A stretch of 64,000 nucleotides of DNA from Anabaena sp. WA102 (GCF_001277295.1 NZ_CP011456.1:2790001-2854000); one strand, 5' to 3'. Shown: positions 27,001-35,836, counted from the first letter of the stretch. The notes: generated by a model from the letters alone, not told the origin. A program made the numbers and translations.

Positions 27001-27337
27001 CAGTACCAGAACTATTGAATAACTCAACATCTGCATCGGCAGTTAAGCCTGTTAAATTTAGACTAAAGTTACTTTGTGTGCCTACATTGAAACTATAGTA
27101 ATCATTAGTATCAGCACTTCCTACCCAATCATTAAAACTCTGAAGACTTGTTAAAGTACCAACATTACGGGCTTTAGATCGGGTATTTCCAGCATAATCA
27201 AGAGGTGCATTTAACGATGGAAGTTGCTGTAAACCAAACTCTGGATTAGGATTTAAAGGATCTTTATCCAGGTAAGTTGAGGAATTACCCAATCCTGGTA
27301 AAGAGGAATCAAAAGACTTTTCAGAACTATCAAACAT
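24065..27337 (-). CDS. Calpain-like (C2) cysteine protease with six PPC repeats
   Basis: A 1090-residue modular protein. After a short polar N-terminus come six PPC (bacterial pre-peptidase C-terminal) repeats of about 110 residues each, roughly residues 45-720, with the recurring DNAGN...ARAVGTLT and SFNVGTQSNFSLNLTGL. A linker PTPSPTPIPTDW leads to a helical region and then a calpain-type domain. Its likely triad is Cys881 (GDCYY), His1046 (NGHAYTITAY) and Asn1064 (LRNPWGS). There is no N-terminal signal peptide. PPC domains usually occur in secreted enzymes, so non-classical or type I export is possible. Calcium dependence cannot be read from the sequence. Confidence 0.9.
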   Translation of the reverse strand: MFDSSEKSFDSSLPGLGNSSTYLDKDPLNPNPEFGLQQLPSLNAPLDYAGNTRSKARNVGTLTSLQSFNDWVGSADTNDYYSFNVGTQSNFSLNLTGLTADADVELFNSSGTVISGSENGGTTSESITSQLSAGSYYVRVYRYSGNTYYSLSFNATALPVDNAGNTTATARAVGTLTATQSFSDWIGTADTNDYYSFNVGTQSNFSLNLTGLTADADVQLLDGSGTVISGSYTDGIVSESITSQLSAGAYYVRVFQYSGNTNYSLSLNAIALPVDNAGNSLDTARAVGALTATQSFSDWIGTADTNDYYSFNVGTQSNFSLNLTGLSADPDVELLDSSGTVISGSYTDGIVSESINTQLSAGAYYVRVFQYSGNTNYSLSLNAIALPVDNAGNSLDTARAVGTLTGTQSFSDWVGTGDIDDYYSFNVGTQSNFSLSLTGLSADADVKLLDSSGGVISSSTAGGTTSESITTQLSAGTYYARVYQCRGDTNYSLSLNATALPADNAGNTLATARAVGTLTGTQSFSDWVGSADTNDYYSFNVGTQSNFSLSLTGLSADADVKLLDSSGTAISSSTAGGTTSESITTQLSAGTYYARVYQCSGDTNYSLSLTATVTPVDNALDTARAVGTLTATQSFSDWVGSADTNDYYSFNVGTQSNFSLSLTGLSADADVQLLDSSGGVISRSTASGNTSESITRQLSAGNYYVRVYQCSGDTNYSLSLTATDVAPTPSPTPIPTDWYSQNLKDAQIITLTSSLAADGNLSRNDMIAIFRDAKDGGVIDANELTDLRTLVSNFTLFTMADSVKVLSNKIANSDVANTRSGIGNLFVSSSDTQMENLIGKWFLGTARPVTGSGLTYSYVGGSLFQNGPSADDVYQGAVGDCYYVATLASIAQEKPDYIQNMFTDNGDNTFTVRFYNNGVNNGVADYVTVDRYLPTYSSGNAVYAGWGGGSYTSTSNELWVALVEKAYAQLAESGWSRSSTSTNSYADISGGWMSSVISQVAGLGTSSSEAVNMTQTQLINLVNSNQVLTVGFVDAADNTLGVVNGHAYTITAYNDTNGTFHLRNPWGSYHADVTWSQLVSLRGIMVWSNT

Positions 27338-27460
27338 AATGCACCCCTAAATAATTTATGAAAATCTTGCTTACGTAGGGTGGGCAATGCAGACTGTATC
27401 CAGATTCTAGTCGGCAATGCTCATCTTAGGTGTACTTCAAAGATTAAATATTAGTCCTAC

Positions 27461-27512
27461 TGACACTGACGATATCCAAAAAATACTGATTTTTTGGATA
27501 TCGTCAGTGTCA
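27461..27512. promoter_or_regulatory. 24-bp perfect hairpin upstream of the calpain-like gene
   Basis: The arms 27461-27484 and 27489-27512 are perfect complements (TGACACTGACGATATCC...), with a 4-base loop. It lies 124 bp upstream of the protease start codon. The arms end in A6/T6, so a transcript in either direction would form a strong terminator-like stem. It may instead be a small palindromic mobile repeat. Confidence 0.55.
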
Positions 27513-27743
27513 CTACATAAATATAAAATGATTTATGCCAACTTGACTACAGTAAAAAATACTATTCTATTAAAAAAGTTATACTAAATTGTGCAATAAT
27601 TACGCAAAAATGACGTAAAAGCCTTGATTTACCTGATGACGACTTATTTTAATTTGTAAATCTTAATACTTATTCGTGATTCTGCGTGAGAAAAAATGTA
27701 AATCACACGCAGGTGGGCTTTATTCGGACAGCATCAAAGAACA

Positions 27744-28697
27744 CTACATACTTCGATATCTCCACATAGCAGACATAGACTCTAAATCAACCCTCTTCGC
27801 ATCACCTTCCATCGTATTTTTAAACAACGCCGTAAACGCACCCGCACCCAACCGATATTGCGGAAACATCCGATAACAAGGAATGCTAGTTAAACGAGAT
27901 TGAAAAGTAGATAAATGATCAACTTTCACAGCTTGAAAATGAGGAAACCGTTCCAAAAACCATTCACAAACCTGCTCATTTTCTTCAGGAGAATAAGTGC
28001 AAGTCATATATGCTAAATAACCTTGAGGGGCGACAACTTGGGCAGAATTAGCAATAATCCGTTTTTGACGATTGGCACTTTTATTAATTGAAGTCGAGTG
28101 AAAACATCCCGGTGCTTTCTCATTCTTAGCTAGTAAAGATTGACCAGTACAAGGTGCATCAACCATCACCAAATTACTCGAAGCCGGCAACAATTCTGCA
28201 AAAATACTCGAATCTCTATTTACTACCCCACTAGGTTTAATTTGACAACGTTTTAAATTAGAAATTAGCATTCCCAACCGCTTACCAATCACCTCATTAG
28301 TAATTAGCAAATCAGGTTTTAAAGCCCTCCAAGCAAACACACTCTTACCACCAGGGGCAGCACACATATCAAAAACCATAGATATTGATTCAGGAATAGC
28401 CAACAAAACCGAAGCAGAAAATACCGAAGAAAAATCTAAACAATAAAAAGATCCTTGTTCATGAAGAGAATGCTTACCTGGTTTTTCACCCAAAGATAAA
28501 CGGTCTACAAAATGCGGTTGCCAATGTGTTGGCGGTTGCACTGAAAAAGGCGAAATCTCTGGTTTATCTTGACACCAAAGAATGCAGGGTGCAAAAGGTT
28601 GGGGATGAACTAAAGCATCTATAAACTTTGTTTGTTCATCTACATTTGTAAATAACTGTCGGGTAACTTTAAGCAATAAATTAGAAGGTTTTTCCAT
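27744..28697 (-). CDS. RsmB/NSUN-family RNA cytosine-C5 methyltransferase
   Basis: About 317 residues from ATG 28697 (a TTG five codons earlier is possible). The SAM-binding motif is FDMCAAPGGKS, motif IV is VDAPCTGQSLL and motif VI is MTCTYSPEENE; the two cysteines (APC and TCT) are the catalytic pair of Nol1/Nop2/Sun enzymes that make 5-methylcytosine in rRNA or tRNA. It is shorter than RsmB because the N-terminal NusB-like domain is absent. It is cytoplasmic and monocistronic. The precise RNA target is not evident. Confidence 0.88.
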   Translation of the reverse strand: MEKPSNLLLKVTRQLFTNVDEQTKFIDALVHPQPFAPCILWCQDKPEISPFSVQPPTHWQPHFVDRLSLGEKPGKHSLHEQGSFYCLDFSSVFSASVLLAIPESISMVFDMCAAPGGKSVFAWRALKPDLLITNEVIGKRLGMLISNLKRCQIKPSGVVNRDSSIFAELLPASSNLVMVDAPCTGQSLLAKNEKAPGCFHSTSINKSANRQKRIIANSAQVVAPQGYLAYMTCTYSPEENEQVCEWFLERFPHFQAVKVDHLSTFQSRLTSIPCYRMFPQYRLGAGAFTALFKNTMEGDAKRVDLESMSAMWRYRSM

Positions 28698-28932
28698 ATT
28701 AATTTCTACCAAATTAAATCAGAAGAGAAACTGTTACATGAGAACAATGCAATCAATATATTTGGCTGCATACTAAAAAAACATTGACCGATATTTACAT
28801 GGCGTTTGCAAAGTTCGTCTGTTATGGCTTCTGGCTTTTAGCTAGAGGCTAACCTTGTTTTGTTAATGTTTGTCAAACTCATGCCAAATTACGATTTTAG
28901 ATTTGGTGTTACACTTATGTACCGGAGAGGTC

Positions 28933-30930
28933 ATGATATTTAACAATTTTCAGCAAAAACTGCGCCAAGAATCACAACGTTGGCGAGACGAAGGAATTAT
29001 TAGTTCTTCCCAGTACGACCAAATAGCCAAGCGGCATCAATTTAATAAAATAGAAGAATCTACCCGTGATAGTTTTGGTGTCATTGCCATTGTCATCGGC
29101 GGTTTATTATTAGGCTTAGGTTTAATGACCCTTGTGGGCGCAAATTGGCAAGGTTGGTCACGGGACGTTAAGTTTATCTTGTTAATGAGTTTATTTCTCT
29201 CCACAGCCATTACTGGGTTTTTGACTTGGCGAGAACCTACACTTACCACAAATCAAGGTAAAAAATCTCAAGAGGGTAAACGGGTACTCGGAGAAGCATT
29301 GTTAATTCTCAGTGCTTTTATTTTAGGGGCAACCCTCATGTTAATGGCGCAAATATTCAATATTAGCGGTTCAGCTTCTGAGTTATTTTTAGCTTGGGGG
29401 TTTGGGGTGTTAGTCATGGCTTATAGTCTTTCCCTCAATTCTTTGGGAATTATGGCTATTGTCCTCATTCAAATCGGTTACTGGATAGGAATTGGTAATT
29501 TAGGATCTGAATCTGGGGAAGTGACTTGGGCGCGGTTAGCTGTGCGCCATATGCCCTTACTATCATGGTTACTGTTTGTTCCTTTAGCTTATATTTGCAG
29601 ATCCCGGTGGATTTTTGGCATAGGAGTTGTGGCATTTATTATATCTTTGCAATATAACCTCAGACCTTTACCACTCTTAACATTTTCTGATGCAGCTTCT
29701 TGGATAGCTTCCTTTGCTTTGGCTTTACCACCTGCCTTACTTTGGAGTTATGATGATTTACTTTTTCCCACAGTTAATTATAGATTGTTTCAACCCCTGG
29801 CACGTAATTTTGGCTTGATTTGCTTTGGTGTGGTTTTTTATCTTTTATCTTTCCGTTGGCAATGGGAATCGGTTGACTCTATTGGCAGTTTATCATTTTT
29901 AAATCCCTTCAATTCAACTAGTAATTCATCGAATGTATTACCATCTTTGCCAATTATTGATTTAGGGATTCTCAGCGGTTTGGCAGTTTTACAATGGTTG
30001 TTTCTAATTCGTCAAAGCAATAGTCCACTTCGACGAGAAGTATTTTTCAGACTTGGCATTATTACTACTTTTTTAGGGTTTATTCTGATTACTCCTTTTT
30101 GGCATCAAGCTATCAGCAGAATTACCGAACTAGGCATTTTCATCTTCAATGTTTTATTGGCAATATTAGCCTGGGGATTAGTTCAAGAAGGGTTGAAATT
30201 ACGAAAAAGAGCCGCATTTTGGTGTGGTATGTTATTATTTACCCTGCAAATTATCAGCCGGGTTTTAGAATATAATACTGAGGTTCTTTTCCGGGCTTTA
30301 GTATTTGGTATTTGCGGTTATTCTCTCATTGCTGCCGGACTTTGGTTTGAACGTCGCTTTACTACTTCTAAAACTAGTAATGGCGGTGGTAGCGGGAATA
30401 GTGGTGGTAGTGGGAATAGTGGGAATAGTGGGAATAGTGGTGGTAGCGGGAATAGTGGGAATAGCGGGAATAGCGGGAATAGTGGTGGTAGTGGGAATAG
30501 TGGTGGTAGTGGTGGTAGTGGGAATAGCGGGAATAGTGGGAATAGTGGGAATAGTGGGAATAGTGGGAATAGTGGGAATAGTGGGAATAGTGGTGGTAGT
30601 GGGAATAGCGGGAATAGCGGGAATAGTGGGAATAGTGGGAATAGTGGGAATAGTGGGAATAAAACTAGTAGTGGAGGCACTAACGACAGTAGAGGCGATA
30701 ACAAAAGCAATAGTAGCAGTGATTATCGGAGTAGTAGTGGAGGCACTAACGATAGTAGAGGCGATAACAGAAGCAATAGTAGCAGTGATTATCGGAGTGG
30801 TAGTGGAGGCACTAACGATAGTAGAGAGAGAGATAGAGAAAGGGAGAGAAATAGAGAGAGGGAGAGGGATAGAGAAAGGGAGAGAGATAACAGAGGCAAT
30901 AGTGGAGGTGATTATCGAAGTAGAAAGTAA
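28933..30930 (+). CDS. DUF2157 membrane protein with low-complexity tail
   Basis: About 665 residues from ATG 28933, preceded by GGAGAGG at 28924-28930. An in-frame TTG at 28870 is possible but lacks a ribosome-binding site. The N-terminal DUF2157 region (RDEGIISSSQYDQI) is followed by about twelve membrane helices up to residue 480. The last 185 residues are Gly/Asn/Ser repeats, then a GTNDSRGDN repeat, then an alternating Arg/Glu tail. The stop codon TAA coincides with the first bases of a repeat element. The next gene encodes a GDYXXLXY protein, a known companion of DUF2157. Function is unknown. Confidence 0.8.
   Translation: MIFNNFQQKLRQESQRWRDEGIISSSQYDQIAKRHQFNKIEESTRDSFGVIAIVIGGLLLGLGLMTLVGANWQGWSRDVKFILLMSLFLSTAITGFLTWREPTLTTNQGKKSQEGKRVLGEALLILSAFILGATLMLMAQIFNISGSASELFLAWGFGVLVMAYSLSLNSLGIMAIVLIQIGYWIGIGNLGSESGEVTWARLAVRHMPLLSWLLFVPLAYICRSRWIFGIGVVAFIISLQYNLRPLPLLTFSDAASWIASFALALPPALLWSYDDLLFPTVNYRLFQPLARNFGLICFGVVFYLLSFRWQWESVDSIGSLSFLNPFNSTSNSSNVLPSLPIIDLGILSGLAVLQWLFLIRQSNSPLRREVFFRLGIITTFLGFILITPFWHQAISRITELGIFIFNVLLAILAWGLVQEGLKLRKRAAFWCGMLLFTLQIISRVLEYNTEVLFRALVFGICGYSLIAAGLWFERRFTTSKTSNGGGSGNSGGSGNSGNSGNSGGSGNSGNSGNSGNSGGSGNSGGSGGSGNSGNSGNSGNSGNSGNSGNSGNSGGSGNSGNSGNSGNSGNSGNSGNKTSSGGTNDSRGDNKSNSSSDYRSSSGGTNDSRGDNRSNSSSDYRSGSGGTNDSRERDRERERNRERERDRERERDNRGNSGGDYRSRK
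30374..30660 (+). repeat. 9-bp minisatellite AGTGGGAAT/AGTGGTGGT in the DUF2157 gene
   Basis: About thirty tandem units, mostly AGTGGGAAT with interspersed AGTGGTGGT, encode Ser-Gly-Asn and Ser-Gly-Gly. Unit length keeps the frame. Antisense and shifted-frame open reading frames across it are artefacts of the repeat. Two longer repeats of about 60 bp follow (30661-30820). Confidence 0.92.
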
Positions 30931-31057
30931 GTAGGTTGGCGTTGAAAATTGTCGTTATGGCAAGGCAAAAGGCAAGAGGCAAAAGGCAAGAGTGAAGAGG
31001 GTTTGGGCGATTTTACGTTTCTTTACACAGTTTGGTTTTATTGTGTTCACCTACTTA
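30928..31057 (+). repeat. TAAGTAGGT element, copy 1, with heptamer cassette
   Basis: It begins TAAGTAGGTTGGCGTT, passes through AAATTGTCGTTA, a block of GGCAAAA/GGCAAGA heptamers, and GGGCGATTTTACGTTTC, and ends TTCACCTACTTA. Its first three bases are the stop codon of the DUF2157 gene. Copies 2 and 3 lie in the opposite orientation at 32795 and 43758. Confidence 0.8.
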
Positions 31058-31264
31058 ATAGGATAATTCTCAATCAAAATTCAGACACCTGAGTTCGACT
31101 TTTTTACGCCTTTCTACTTACTCACAAAAAATTAAATCTGAGTTCTTTCTATATAAATCTCTGCGGATAAATTCCTATCGAAAAATTAGCAGGAATGGGA
31201 AAAGTATTTTTTCCTATTATCTATTATCTATTACCAATTACCAATTACTAACTAAATCAATCCC

Positions 31265-31999
31265 ATGAAAAATGACTTCCCTGAATCAAAAAAAACCTTC
31301 ACTCCAGAAATGGAATTTTCCGAAAAATTGACTTTTCGGGATTATCTTAAGGCTACAGAACAGAAAGCTAATAAACCTTTACCGATTTGGCGATTAATTG
31401 CTCCTTTATTGGTTCAAGTAGGTTTAATTCTGGCTGTACCTTCTCAGGCAATGTATACAGATATGACGGGTAAGACAGTAATTTTGCAAACTGTACCTGT
31501 AGATTCTAATGATGTTGTCAGGGGTTCTTCATTGAACTTAGATTATAATATTTCCCGTCCTGAAACTTTGAGAAGATTGCCGGGTTGGAATGACTGGTTG
31601 CGAAGAAATTCTCGCAGGGGTAGACAAATTGCCCCAGGGAGTATCTTATATTTAATTTTGCAAGAACGACAATCTTTTGATAGAAATGAACTTCAGTCTT
31701 GGAAACCTATCCGGGTAAGTAGTAATCGTCCTGTTTATTTATCTAATAATCAGGTAGCTTTAAAAGGTAATTATCAAGACGGTTTGATTAATTATGGGTT
31801 AGAAGACTATTTCATTCCTGAAGAACAAAGACAACAGATTAATGAGGATATTTCGCAAATTCAGGAAGCCAGGAATGGTAGACAACAACCAATTTTAGTG
31901 AGGGTAAAAGTAGATCCTCAAGGTAATGCTATTCCTACGGGTTTATCCATAAGAGATGCGAATGGTGAACGTGGCGATCGCAATTATCGTTTTCAATAG
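31265..31999 (+). CDS. GDYXXLXY domain protein
   Basis: A 244-residue protein with one hydrophobic segment near residues 43-62 (IWRLIAPLLVQVGLILAVP), probably a membrane anchor, and a soluble C-terminal domain. INYGLEDYFIPEE is the GDYXXLXY-type motif, here altered to GLEDYFIPEE; VRGSSLNLDYNIS is also typical. Proteins of this family are usually encoded beside DUF2157 membrane proteins, as here, which supports both calls. The 334-bp spacer contains repeat copy 1, so shared transcription is uncertain. Function unknown. Confidence 0.75.
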   Translation: MKNDFPESKKTFTPEMEFSEKLTFRDYLKATEQKANKPLPIWRLIAPLLVQVGLILAVPSQAMYTDMTGKTVILQTVPVDSNDVVRGSSLNLDYNISRPETLRRLPGWNDWLRRNSRRGRQIAPGSILYLILQERQSFDRNELQSWKPIRVSSNRPVYLSNNQVALKGNYQDGLINYGLEDYFIPEEQRQQINEDISQIQEARNGRQQPILVRVKVDPQGNAIPTGLSIRDANGERGDRNYRFQ

Positions 32000-32049
32000 C
32001 ATTATTGAGGGTGGGCAATGCCCACCTCAAGATAAATTGTTTGTGGATC

Positions 32050-32613
32050 TCAAAATTGTAATTCAAACCCTAATAACACATCTTCTCCAGACAGTAATAC
32101 AGGAAATTGAACAATTTCTACAGGTTGTTCCAGTCGGTAAATTTCTACTTGTTTATCGTAGGGATTAATTAACCAACACAAACGCACGCCATTATTTATA
32201 TATTCGGTGCATTTTTCTTGCAGGGTTTTAAGTCTGTCTGTTTTTGATCTCAGTTCAATGACAAAATCAGGTGCGAGTGGGGGAAATTTTTCTCTTTCTT
32301 CAACAGTTAGTGCTTCCCACCGATCTAATTTTACCCAAGCAACATCAGGAGAACGTTTTGCACCATTAGGAAGTTGAAAAATAGTAGAGGAACTAAATAC
32401 TATTCCTAATTGGGTTTTGTAGTTCCAAAGACTTACTTTGAAATTTAAATCAGATTCACTACGGCCGCTTTCTCCTCCTACTGGTGGCACGATAATTAAT
32501 TCTCCCTGTGCATTGAGTTCTAAGTTTACATCTTTATTAGCCATACAGAGTTGGTAAAACTGATCATCTGTAAGGCGAACAACTGGATCTAGATTTAGGG
32601 TAACAGTGTTCAT
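32050..32613 (-). CDS. Uma2 family endonuclease (DUF820)
   Basis: A 187-residue protein with the Uma2 pattern: LTDDQFYQLCMANKDVNLELNAQGELIIVPP at the start, RSPDVAWVKL and PDFVIELRSKTD in the core, and the closing strand INPYDKQVEIYRL. It is shorter than the copy at 22698 and has no coiled-coil tail. The family is restriction-endonuclease-like and uncharacterised in cyanobacteria. It is convergent with the GDYXXLXY gene. Confidence 0.9.
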   Translation of the reverse strand: MNTVTLNLDPVVRLTDDQFYQLCMANKDVNLELNAQGELIIVPPVGGESGRSESDLNFKVSLWNYKTQLGIVFSSSTIFQLPNGAKRSPDVAWVKLDRWEALTVEEREKFPPLAPDFVIELRSKTDRLKTLQEKCTEYINNGVRLCWLINPYDKQVEIYRLEQPVEIVQFPVLLSGEDVLLGFELQF

Positions 32614-32794
32614 GTCAGTTTATTAGTGTAATTTTTCTGGGTTAAAATCAGTGAGGTACAGTTTTAAATTTTAAAGACAGTAGAGGCGCTTTCTTCTGCG
32701 CCCTCGACTATATTTTATTCGACCAATAATCGCTATATTTTGTAATTTTAGCATCAATAGTTTAATCCTCGTTAACTACCAATTACCAATTACC

Positions 32795-32916
32795 TAAGTA
32801 GGTGAACGGAAAAAAACCGAAATATGTAACGAAAAGTAAAATCGCCCAAACCCTCTTCCTGTTCCCTGTTCCCTGTTCCCTTGCCCCAACGACAATTTTT
32901 AACGCCAACCTACTTA
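32795..32916 (-). repeat. TAAGTAGGT element, copy 2, with different heptamer cassette
   Basis: On the minus strand it reads TAAGTAGGTTGGCGTT at one end and TTCACCTACTTA at the other, as in copy 1. At the same internal place the heptamer is now GGGAACA/CTGTTCC. Its first three minus-strand bases (32914-32916) are the TAA stop codon of sppA. Confidence 0.8.
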
Positions 32917-34731
32917 TTCAATTTTAAAGTTAATTGGTAAACGAGTATAAATCCCTTGAGGATCATTCATTGTTTGCAAGGTTTTGATTTCCTGTTGGAA
33001 TTTTTCTAGTTCATTTATTAAGGGGTTTGAGTTTTTAGTTTGGGTTTTTTCTATGCCTAATTTGGCTTTTGTTTGATCTAATTTTTTACCGAATAACTTT
33101 TCTGCAAAGGTTGTACTTCGCGGATATTCTTGTATTTCCCAATCAGTTCCTAATTTCGCTTGTTTAGCTGCATATTCAATGGCTACATTTAAACCACCAA
33201 TTTCATCAACTAGACCGATTTGTTTGGCTGCTGTTCCTGACCAAACTCGTCCTTGGGCGATTTCTGCTACTTTTGCAGTGGGAATTTTCCGTCCTTGGGA
33301 AACTTTCTGCAAGAATAGATTATAAATGCGGTCAACACTGCGTTGATAAACTGCTAATTCTTGAGGTGATTTAGGACGGGAAATGGTTTGTTGATCTGCA
33401 TACTGAGCCGTTTTTACGCTATCCCAAGTTATGCCATTATTATTGCCTAGTTTTTGACCATTAAATAATACGCCAAAGACACCTATAGAACCTGTAATGG
33501 TATTAGCTTGGGCAAAAATGCGGTTGGAATCACTTGCAATCCAATAACCACCAGAAGCAGCTACATCTCCCATAGAAACGATGACGGGTTTGATTTGACG
33601 AGTTAATTTGATTTCTCGCTGCATGATTTCGGCTGCGGTAGCACTACCACCAGGGCTATTAATTCTTAAAACTACTGCTTTGATTTGATCATTTTGGCGA
33701 ATTTTTGAGAATATTTTTGCAAAGTTATCACCGCCAATTTGTCCTTCGTCACCGCTACCGTTAACTATTTCTCCTTCTGCATAAACAATGGCAATTTTAT
33801 GATCTGAATTTGAGGATTTTCCGGGAACTTCGGCATAATCAGCCAAGCTGATTTTTGTGAATGTTTGATCTTTTTCACTGTTACCAGTTAATTTTTTTAA
33901 GTCGGTGAATACTTGATCTTCATAAGCAATCGTATCCACTAGACTATTAGATTTAGCTTCTGTGGCTTCTAAAATTGATTGACTATTAGCGATCGCTTGC
34001 AATTTCTGCGGTAGAATGTTTCTGCTTGCACCTACAGACTTCCGCCACTCTCCCCACACATCATCTAACAATTTCTGAGTTTGTTCCCGGTTCTCTGGGC
34101 TGAGTTTATTGAGGATTAACGGTTCTACTGCACCCTTAAATTTACCTACCCGCACAATCTGCACACCAACGCCGTATTTTTCAAATGCTCCCGCTAAGAA
34201 CATTGGTTGTGAACTTAAACCGTTCATTTCCATTGCTCCCATAGGATTAACTATAACTTGATTGGCTACGGAACTTAGATAATATTCTTTTTCACTCCAA
34301 TCTGTACTATAGGCAATAATTTTTTTGCCGGTTTTGCGGAATTTTTCTAATGCTTGACGGATTTCTTTCAAGGAAGCATAACCAACTGCACTATTAGCAT
34401 TAGTTCCATCTATATAAATACCTACAATTTTTTGATCACGTCCGGCTTTATCTAAGGTTTCTACAACTTTGCGAAGTGTGATGTTATTTTCTTCAACCCC
34501 GCTAAAAGTTTTTTGCAAAAGTTGGCTGGAATTAGGTTCACTATCGGTGATTTTCATAGACAAGTCCAAAACTAAAACTGACTTATCTTTGACTGTTGGG
34601 GCTGAACTTTGAGAACTAGCAACCGCAATTAATATTAATAAGAATCCCAGTGTGCTGACTCCAGAAAAAATTGTCAGTCCTAGTAAACTACCAATTAAAC
34701 TTGCTAGGGTTTGTTTAAGAAAATTAGTCAT
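32914..34731 (-). CDS. sppA: Signal peptide peptidase SppA, 67-kDa type
   Basis: A 605-residue membrane-bound serine protease with two S49 domains. A single N-terminal membrane helix spans about residues 10-38. The general base is probably Lys199 (VGKFKGAVEP) in the first domain, and the nucleophile Ser393 (GDVAASGGYW) in the second, matching the Ser-Lys dyad of E. coli SppA. Length is standard for the duplicated form. It degrades cleaved signal peptides; in cyanobacteria this type has also been linked to light acclimation. Its stop codon is part of repeat copy 2. Confidence 0.93.
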   Translation of the reverse strand: MTNFLKQTLASLIGSLLGLTIFSGVSTLGFLLILIAVASSQSSAPTVKDKSVLVLDLSMKITDSEPNSSQLLQKTFSGVEENNITLRKVVETLDKAGRDQKIVGIYIDGTNANSAVGYASLKEIRQALEKFRKTGKKIIAYSTDWSEKEYYLSSVANQVIVNPMGAMEMNGLSSQPMFLAGAFEKYGVGVQIVRVGKFKGAVEPLILNKLSPENREQTQKLLDDVWGEWRKSVGASRNILPQKLQAIANSQSILEATEAKSNSLVDTIAYEDQVFTDLKKLTGNSEKDQTFTKISLADYAEVPGKSSNSDHKIAIVYAEGEIVNGSGDEGQIGGDNFAKIFSKIRQNDQIKAVVLRINSPGGSATAAEIMQREIKLTRQIKPVIVSMGDVAASGGYWIASDSNRIFAQANTITGSIGVFGVLFNGQKLGNNNGITWDSVKTAQYADQQTISRPKSPQELAVYQRSVDRIYNLFLQKVSQGRKIPTAKVAEIAQGRVWSGTAAKQIGLVDEIGGLNVAIEYAAKQAKLGTDWEIQEYPRSTTFAEKLFGKKLDQTKAKLGIEKTQTKNSNPLINELEKFQQEIKTLQTMNDPQGIYTRLPINFKIE

Positions 34732-34746
34732 TAGTTATTTATAAGT

Positions 34747-34801
34747 CAGTTGTCAGTTGTTCGTTGTCAGTGGTCAGTTGTCAGTGGTCAGTTGTTCGTT
34801 G
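34747..34801. repeat. Short tandem repeats TCAGTTG/TCAGTGG
   Basis: Seven to eight units of a heptamer lie between sppA and fni and extend into the last codons of fni, which therefore read TTDH. Confidence 0.8.
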
Positions 34802-35836
34802 TAAACTCTGAGATTGCTTTAATTTATACAGGTTGCTATTGGCAGTGCAAAATAATACGGTGGTGATTTCGGCAATTAAAACCTCTGTTAATTCTACTAC
34901 AGCCGCTTCCGATACTGCCGCTGCTTTGAGAAAGGGCATTGCTAAACCAGCAATATCAGCCCCTAGAGCGATCGCTTTAGCCACATCTAAACCATTGCGT
35001 AAGCCCCCAGAAGCAATTAAGGGAATATCGGGATCATGCTCCCGAATACTGGCAATACAATCGGCTGTGGGTATCCCCCAGTCCCCAAATGTTTGCCCCA
35101 AACGCCGCTGTAAGGAGGTTTCTGCCCGTTCACTTTCAACCATCGCCCAAGACGTACCACCAGCACCAGCCACATCAATAGCTTGCACTCCCACAGCTAT
35201 CAGTTTTTCTGCCATAGTTGCGGAAATTCCATTACCTACTTCTTTGGCAATTACGGGAACTGGCAAATCGTTACACAAGTCAGATATTTTGTCAAGCAAT
35301 CCATAAAAATTAGTATCACCCCTGGGTTGAATGAATTCCTGCAAAGGGTTAATATGTAAAATCAAAGCATCAGCTTCGACCAGATCAACAATTCGTAAAC
35401 ATTCATCAATACCATATTCATAATTAAGCTGTACCGCGCCTAAATTGGCAAAGAGGAGAATATCCGGCGCATATTTACGAATGGCAAAAGTATCCGCAAC
35501 TTGAGGTTTTTCCACTGCTACTCTTACAGATCCTACACCCATTGCTAATTTGTATTCTTGGGCAACTTCAGCCAAACGACGGTTAATAATTCCCGCTTGT
35601 TCTGTACCTCCCGTCATGGAAGAAATTAACAAAGGTGCATGGAGATGTTTTCCCAAAAATGTCGTACTCACATCAATATCTTTACCATCAATTTCCGGTA
35701 AACAAGTATGAGTAAAGCGATATTTTTCTAAACCAGTGGTAATTGCTGGAGATTGGACATTATCTTCTAAACAGATGCGAATATGATCTGCTTTGCGATT
35801 TTGGGTTTGGGCTGAGGTGTTGATAGGATGGTTCAC
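34781..35836 (-). CDS. fni: Type 2 isopentenyl-diphosphate delta-isomerase
   Basis: A 351-residue FMN-dependent enzyme interconverting isopentenyl and dimethylallyl diphosphate at the end of the MEP pathway. Landmarks: RKADHIRI at the start, PLLISSMTGG, GVGSVRVAVE (flavin region), HINPLQEFIQP, VKEVGNGIS-like AKEVGNGIS, and IASGGLRNG for the phosphate site. It starts at GTG 35836. The last few residues are encoded by heptamer repeat DNA, so the original C-terminus has been replaced. It is cytoplasmic and lies upstream of sppA on the same strand. Confidence 0.95.
   Translation of the reverse strand: MNHPINTSAQTQNRKADHIRICLEDNVQSPAITTGLEKYRFTHTCLPEIDGKDIDVSTTFLGKHLHAPLLISSMTGGTEQAGIINRRLAEVAQEYKLAMGVGSVRVAVEKPQVADTFAIRKYAPDILLFANLGAVQLNYEYGIDECLRIVDLVEADALILHINPLQEFIQPRGDTNFYGLLDKISDLCNDLPVPVIAKEVGNGISATMAEKLIAVGVQAIDVAGAGGTSWAMVESERAETSLQRRLGQTFGDWGIPTADCIASIREHDPDIPLIASGGLRNGLDVAKAIALGADIAGLAMPFLKAAAVSEAAVVELTEVLIAEITTVLFCTANSNLYKLKQSQSLQRTTDH

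Noticed and set aside
30305..30934. Open frames of Val/Gly/Ile and Leu/Phe/Pro repeats on both strands over the DUF2157 tail
   Set aside because: They are shadows of the 9-bp minisatellite in other frames.
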